This document shows, in pieces, positions 12,040 to 12,751 of a stretch of 12,751 nt of DNA. Under the pieces are notes generated by a model, which ran no database searches, had not been told where the DNA came from, and worked only from the letters and a program-made list of their open reading frames with translations. Within the stretch, counting starts at the first letter, position 1. Each line of letters opens with the position of its first letter. A program made the translations under genes and the position numbers. This DNA is from CAYUEQ01 sp964443805 (lineage in GTDB: Bacteria > Bacillota_I > Bacilli_A > RF39 > UBA660), in assembly GCA_964443805.1 (NCBI GenBank), contig CAYUEQ010000027.1, forward strand, positions 1 through 12,751, given 5' to 3'.

Positions 12040-12751
12040 CTAAAACATTTTCTTTAAATATCTTCCTGTTTCTGATAAATCTTCCTTTATTATTTTCTCA
12101 GGAGTACCTGCTGCTACAACATTTCCACCGTCATCTCCACCACCAGGACCTAAATCAATTATATGATCTGAAACTTTAATTACATCTAGGTTATGTTCTA
12201 TTACTAATACCGTATCTCCATTATCAACTATTCTATTTAATATAGCTAATAATTTTTTAACATCTGAACTATGTAATCCAGTTGTTGGTTCATCTAATAT
12301 AAATATACTCTTTCCTGTTGGCTTTTTTTGTAGTTCTTTAGCAAGTTTTATTCTTCCCGCCTCACCACCAGATAAAGTTGGAGCACTTTGCCCTAATTGA
12401 ATATAGTTTAAACCTACATCCATCATAATTTGTAGTTTGTGTCTAACTTTAGGTATGTTTTTAAAAAACTCATAAGCTTCTTCTACTCTCATGTCCAAAA
12501 TATCAGCAATACTTTTTTCTCGATATTTAATATTTAAAGTATCACTATTATATCTTTTTCCTTTACAGACATCACATGAAACATAAACATCAGGTAAGAA
12601 GTGCATTTCTATTTTTTTAACTCCATCACCACGACATGCTTCACAACGTCCACCTTTTACATTAAATGAGAACCTTCCTTTTTGATATCCCCTTATTTTT
12701 GCTTCTTTAGTATTTGTAAACACATCTCTAATATCATCAAATACTCCAACA
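12040..12751 (-). CDS. uvrA: Excinuclease ABC subunit A, C-terminal fragment (cut by window edge)
   Basis: UvrA is the damage-recognising ABC ATPase of nucleotide excision repair. The last 236 residues are visible, beginning VGVFDDIRDVF; the gene continues past base 12751. The third zinc site is C36-x2-C39 with C59-x2-C62, GKRYNSDTL follows, the ABC signature of the second ATPase is TLSGGEAGRIKLA (from about 125), Walker B is FILDEPTTGLH (150-160) and the switch histidine is in VIEHNLD (183-189). The signature normally reads LSGGEAQR; here Gln is Gly. A GTG at 12723 is an internal valine, not a start. TAG stop, 32 nt before yvlD, with no terminator seen. Confidence 0.96.
   Translation of the reverse strand, partial: VGVFDDIRDVFTNTKEAKIRGYQKGRFSFNVKGGRCEACRGDGVKKIEMHFLPDVYVSCDVCKGKRYNSDTLNIKYREKSIADILDMRVEEAYEFFKNIPKVRHKLQIMMDVGLNYIQLGQSAPTLSGGEAGRIKLAKELQKKPTGKSIFILDEPTTGLHSSDVKKLLAILNRIVDNGDTVLVIEHNLDVIKVSDHIIDLGPGGGDDGGNVVAAGTPEKIIKEDLSETGRYLKKMF

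Overview
All 12.75 kb is coded on the minus strand. The window looks like a low-G+C (about 30% by eye) Bacillota chromosome, most likely an uncultured member of Bacilli near the Erysipelotrichales/RF39/Mollicutes side. The reasons are the gene families (SigH-like factor beside secE-nusG, Mini-III, RlmB, TasA-like protein, YvlD, Firmicutes-type L10 leader), strong AGGAGG-type ribosome sites, consensus sigma-A promoters, and the complete absence of TGA as a stop in the 19 genes whose stops are visible. Trp is TGG throughout, so the standard code applies. The taxon is an inference.

In the direction of transcription (right to left) the layout is: 3' part of uvrA, yvlD and lgt (1-nt overlap), trxB-like; then mrnC, rlmB and a sigH-like sigma factor packed without gaps; then secE-nusG (1-nt overlap), rplK-rplA behind an L1-type leader, and rplJ-rplL behind an L10 leader with attenuator. 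A terminator closes rplL. Next comes a three-gene cassette of small exported proteins: a type IV prepilin-like protein, a paralogue-like membrane-anchored protein and a TasA/camelysin-like protein, with its own promoter and terminator. Last is the str operon, rpsL-rpsG-fusA-tuf (tuf cut by the window edge), from its own extended -10 promoter.

The housekeeping part is the usual Bacillota transcription/translation neighbourhood with three gaps: rpoB-rpoC is missing between rplL and rpsL, and rae1/yacP and rpmG are missing around sigH. Upstream, uvrA-yvlD-lgt-trxB resembles the Listeria/Bacillus order but lacks hprK. The most unusual part is the exported-protein cassette sitting exactly where rpoBC normally lies. 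Each of its three proteins has one N-terminal membrane/signal segment and exactly two cysteines in the predicted outside domain, and the two smaller ones share a C-terminal module with the same Cys-to-Cys spacing. It may be a small surface-fibre or pseudopilus unit, but function is not shown by sequence alone. No mobile element, tRNA, rRNA or CRISPR array was seen, and no gene-free stretch exceeds 300 bases.
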